Both the position numbers and the translations under genes were made by a program. From Chloracidobacterium sp. (GTDB lineage: Bacteria; Acidobacteriota; Blastocatellia; Pyrinomonadales; Pyrinomonadaceae), in contig JADJTD010000001.1 in the NCBI GenBank assembly GCA_016711345.1, forward strand, positions 2,852,001 through 2,916,000: 64,000 nucleotides of DNA. The letters run 5' to 3'. Positions 62,382-64,000 of the stretch are shown one piece after another. The notes below the pieces were generated by a model that saw only the letters and a list, made by a program, of their open reading frames with translations, searched no databases and had not been told where the DNA came from. Positions within the stretch are counted from its first letter, which is position 1, and the number at the start of each line of letters is the position of its first letter.

Positions 62382-62507
62382 GAATTGCCACTAGCTTTAG
62401 CTAGTGGAACAGAGTAATAAAAAAAGCATCCGGCTTTAGCCGGATTCTTGGGCTAAAGCCCGAGCCATCTTATGAAGCCAACCACTAGCTAAAGCTAGTG
62501 GCAATTC
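62382..62507. repeat. Nested palindromes with 26-bp perfect inverted termini
   Basis: Outer arms 62382-62407 and 62482-62507 are perfect inverted repeats (GAATTGCCACTAGCTTTAGC continuing TAGTGG), each itself palindromic (CCACTAGCTTTAGCTAGTGG). Between them lie CCGGCTTTAGCCGG (62430-62443) and GGGCTAAAGCCC (62450-62461). The element fills the gap between the VOC gene start and the stop of the upstream gene. Confidence 0.88.
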
Positions 62508-62955
62508 ATTTTACTTTTATTACCGCAAGCGTCTTTTTGGCATCCTCGACGAACTTACTGTCGGGATATTTATCAACTATGGTCGAAAGATAAGCTATCG
62601 CGTCTGCCTTCAGTTTCTCAGGAGCGAATTTCTCTTTTTCTTTCTCGGCTTTGAGATTTACCTTTTGTTTGCCTTTATTCGCGGAAAGGTAATAGCTGCT
62701 CATCCCGGCCATGTAGAGGAATTCGTCGATGCCCGTAAATTCCGGGTAAGCCGCATACGTCTCTTCAAATCGAAAGATCACCTGTTTGTAAGCCTGCTTC
62801 AAAGGCGTAAAAGCCTGCCGTGCAACGTCGAGGTTGTGCTTGGCGTCGGCTTCAAGGATCGGATCGACGGCAAGCGTGACATTGCGCTGGGCAGATGCTC
62901 CAATGACCGAAACTGCAAGGACGATGAAAGCTAGGGCGAAAAACTTTTTCTTCAT
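62506..62955 (-). CDS. Secreted hypothetical protein with BamD-like repeats
   Basis: A 149-residue protein with a clear signal peptide (MKKKFFALAFIVLAVSVIGASAQ, cleavage after SAQ). The mature part has helical hairpins: NLDVARQAFTPLKQAYKQVIFRF and KADAIAYLSTIVDKYPDSKFVEDAKKTLAVI, of which the last is a BamD/YbgF-like TPR pattern. Function unknown. The stop codon touches the nested palindrome. Confidence 0.75.
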   Translation of the reverse strand: MKKKFFALAFIVLAVSVIGASAQRNVTLAVDPILEADAKHNLDVARQAFTPLKQAYKQVIFRFEETYAAYPEFTGIDEFLYMAGMSSYYLSANKGKQKVNLKAEKEKEKFAPEKLKADAIAYLSTIVDKYPDSKFVEDAKKTLAVIKVK

Positions 62956-62997
62956 AACTAATTACAGATGATGAAACCATGCGAATAGTTTTCTCCG

Positions 62998-63471
62998 CTA
63001 TGAAGCGAGCAAACTATTTGTATTCTGGATTAGCTTTGAATCTACCAATCCGTTGAAAACGGTTCTGAAAATAGAGATGCTAACGGTGGGCACTGACATA
63101 GAATAGAGCAAATATCCGTCAGCCAAAGTCACTACAGCATCCTTCCAGGGGATCAATATTGGTCGGTGGAATAATACAAACGGAAACACTCCCGACAAAT
63201 AAACACCATCAGCCGAATAGCCAAACTTCAGACAACTCCGATAGCTGCCAAATATAATTGGTATTCCATAACCGTTGTCGAAGACTGCCGACTGAAACCA
63301 CCAAGATTGAAGAAGGTCAGCCTTATTTACGCCATGAATAGCCCGAAGTTTTATCCACCCGCTGGTATGGCTAAAACTCCACGACATTAAAATAAAGCCC
63401 ACAATAAGGGCCAAGAGCACGATCCCGAATTCATAAGCAGCCTGACCTAGCGGGATGTTCTCTTTAGTCAT
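62998..63471 (-). CDS. Hypothetical membrane protein
   Basis: A 157-residue protein with an N-terminal membrane helix (VLLALIVGFILMSWSF) and an extracytoplasmic-looking rest. Its start overlaps the stop of mtnP (ATGA), so they are cotranscribed. No domain recognised. A beta-rich centre (GVYLSGVFPFVLFHRPILIPW) is visible. Confidence 0.65.
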   Translation of the reverse strand: MTKENIPLGQAAYEFGIVLLALIVGFILMSWSFSHTSGWIKLRAIHGVNKADLLQSWWFQSAVFDNGYGIPIIFGSYRSCLKFGYSADGVYLSGVFPFVLFHRPILIPWKDAVVTLADGYLLYSMSVPTVSISIFRTVFNGLVDSKLIQNTNSLLAS

Positions 63472-64000
63472 TTCGCATACTTGCCAATAATCGCATCGAG
63501 TTTCTTAGCAGTCTCATCTGGCCATAGGTCGGGTGCGGTGAAGATAGCGTTTTTTATTGCGTCGCGGTATTGGTTTGGCGTCTTCTTATCGGCGACACGT
63601 TTGACGGCGTCTTTGAGGACGAGCTGTGCGTTGCGGACGTTCTTGTTCAAGTATTCGACGACCATGTCGATGGTGACGGCGTCGTGGGTTTCGTGCCAGC
63701 AGTCGTAGTCGGTGACGAGGGCGAGCGTGGCGTAGGCTATCTCGGCTTCGCGGGCGAGCTTGGCTTCTTGCAGGTTGGTCATTCCGATGATGTCCATGCC
63801 CCATTGGCGATAGACGTTCGATTCGGCTTTGGTCGAGAACGCGGGGCCTTCCATACAAAGATAGGTGCCGCCGCGATGCGTGTTGACGCCTACTCTCGCG
63901 CAAGAAGCTTCGAGAATGTCGCCAAGCTCGTCGCAAACAGGATGACCAAAGGTCACGTGACCGACGATGCCTTCGCCAAAGAATGTCGATTCTTGCGCTC
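63468..64000 (-). CDS. mtnP: S-methyl-5'-thioadenosine phosphorylase (5' end cut by window edge)
   Basis: The minus strand stays open to base 64000, giving at least 177 residues, with the N-terminus outside. TFGHPVCDELGDI, YLCMEGPAFSTKAES, IIGMTNLQEAKLAREAEIAYATLALVTDYDCW are the conserved MTAP blocks; the phosphate and adenine sites lie partly in missing sequence. It cleaves methylthioadenosine in methionine salvage. The M at 63956 is internal, not the start. Confidence 0.9.
   Translation of the reverse strand, partial: AQESTFFGEGIVGHVTFGHPVCDELGDILEASCARVGVNTHRGGTYLCMEGPAFSTKAESNVYRQWGMDIIGMTNLQEAKLAREAEIAYATLALVTDYDCWHETHDAVTIDMVVEYLNKNVRNAQLVLKDAVKRVADKKTPNQYRDAIKNAIFTAPDLWPDETAKKLDAIIGKYAK

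Noticed and set aside
1..64000. tRNA, rRNA, insertion sequences or prophage genes
   Set aside because: I looked for these in intergenic DNA and among the reading frames and saw no supported case.

Overview
This 64 kb window looks like a chromosomal segment of an Acidobacteriota bacterium, most likely class Blastocatellia (Pyrinomonadaceae-like). I infer this from gene content, not from a marker gene. The clues are an exosortase-linked exopolysaccharide (EPS) island, secreted proteins with Thr/Pro linkers and CSLREA / choice-of-anchor-Q modules, a Ser/Thr kinase fused to a TolB-like domain and TPRs, two B12-dependent enzymes (class II ribonucleotide reductase, methylmalonyl-CoA mutase), and many short palindromic and heptameric repeats. 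I saw no rRNA, tRNA, CRISPR array, transposase or phage gene.

Layout. 1-3.1 kb: housekeeping genes (nrdJ, cut by the window edge; a flavin reductase; a prenyl diphosphate synthase). 3.1-7.4 kb: an exosortase fused to EpsI, then a secreted cohesin/dockerin-type protein. 8.5-33.5 kb: a long + strand EPS island. It holds a TPR lipoprotein, a small membrane protein, a Wzz-type chain-length protein, a GspA-like ATPase, a CpsD-type tyrosine kinase, the initiating sugar-phosphate transferase, a Wza-type exporter, a YCF48-like propeller, a Wzt-type ATPase, methyltransferases, two FemAB-like transferases, a Wzx flippase, an AsnB-type amidotransferase, a deacetylase-like protein, a heparinase II/III-family protein and two GT4 glycosyltransferases. 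33.5-35.1 kb: a beta-helix protein on the opposite strand. 35.2-40.2 kb: a second decoration operon (AsnB, FemAB-like, glycosyltransferase, methyltransferase).

40.3-46 kb: a Ser/Thr kinase, small redox proteins (glutaredoxin, ferredoxin, rhodanese) and a PilT ATPase with an unusual N-terminal extension. 46.2-51.6 kb: a giant secreted protein (about 1811 residues) whose C-terminal ~300 residues match those of the cohesin/dockerin protein beside the exosortase. 52.2-64 kb: methylmalonyl-CoA mutase, RlmD, an M48 peptidase, CutA, a LOG-family protein, FabI, a PfkB kinase, a VOC protein, small hypotheticals and MtnP (cut by the window edge).

How the parts work together. The EPS island encodes initiation, glycosyl transfer, flipping, chain-length control with a kinase, export, and a large set of decorating enzymes (three FemAB-like, two AsnB-like, three methyltransferases, one deacetylase-like). 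No Wzy polymerase, no Wzm permease and no classical PEP-CTERM protein is visible here. A 63-residue membrane protein with an Ile-Pro-Glu-Ala motif before its helix is the only exosortase-substrate-like candidate. Non-coding DNA carries at least four repeat families: a long GCCCGCACGTAAGTAAGGGC-type palindrome (five sites), heptamer arrays (four sites, two inside genes), 21-bp-period CCGATGGCTTTTTG arrays (two sites), and a nested palindrome cluster near 62.4 kb.
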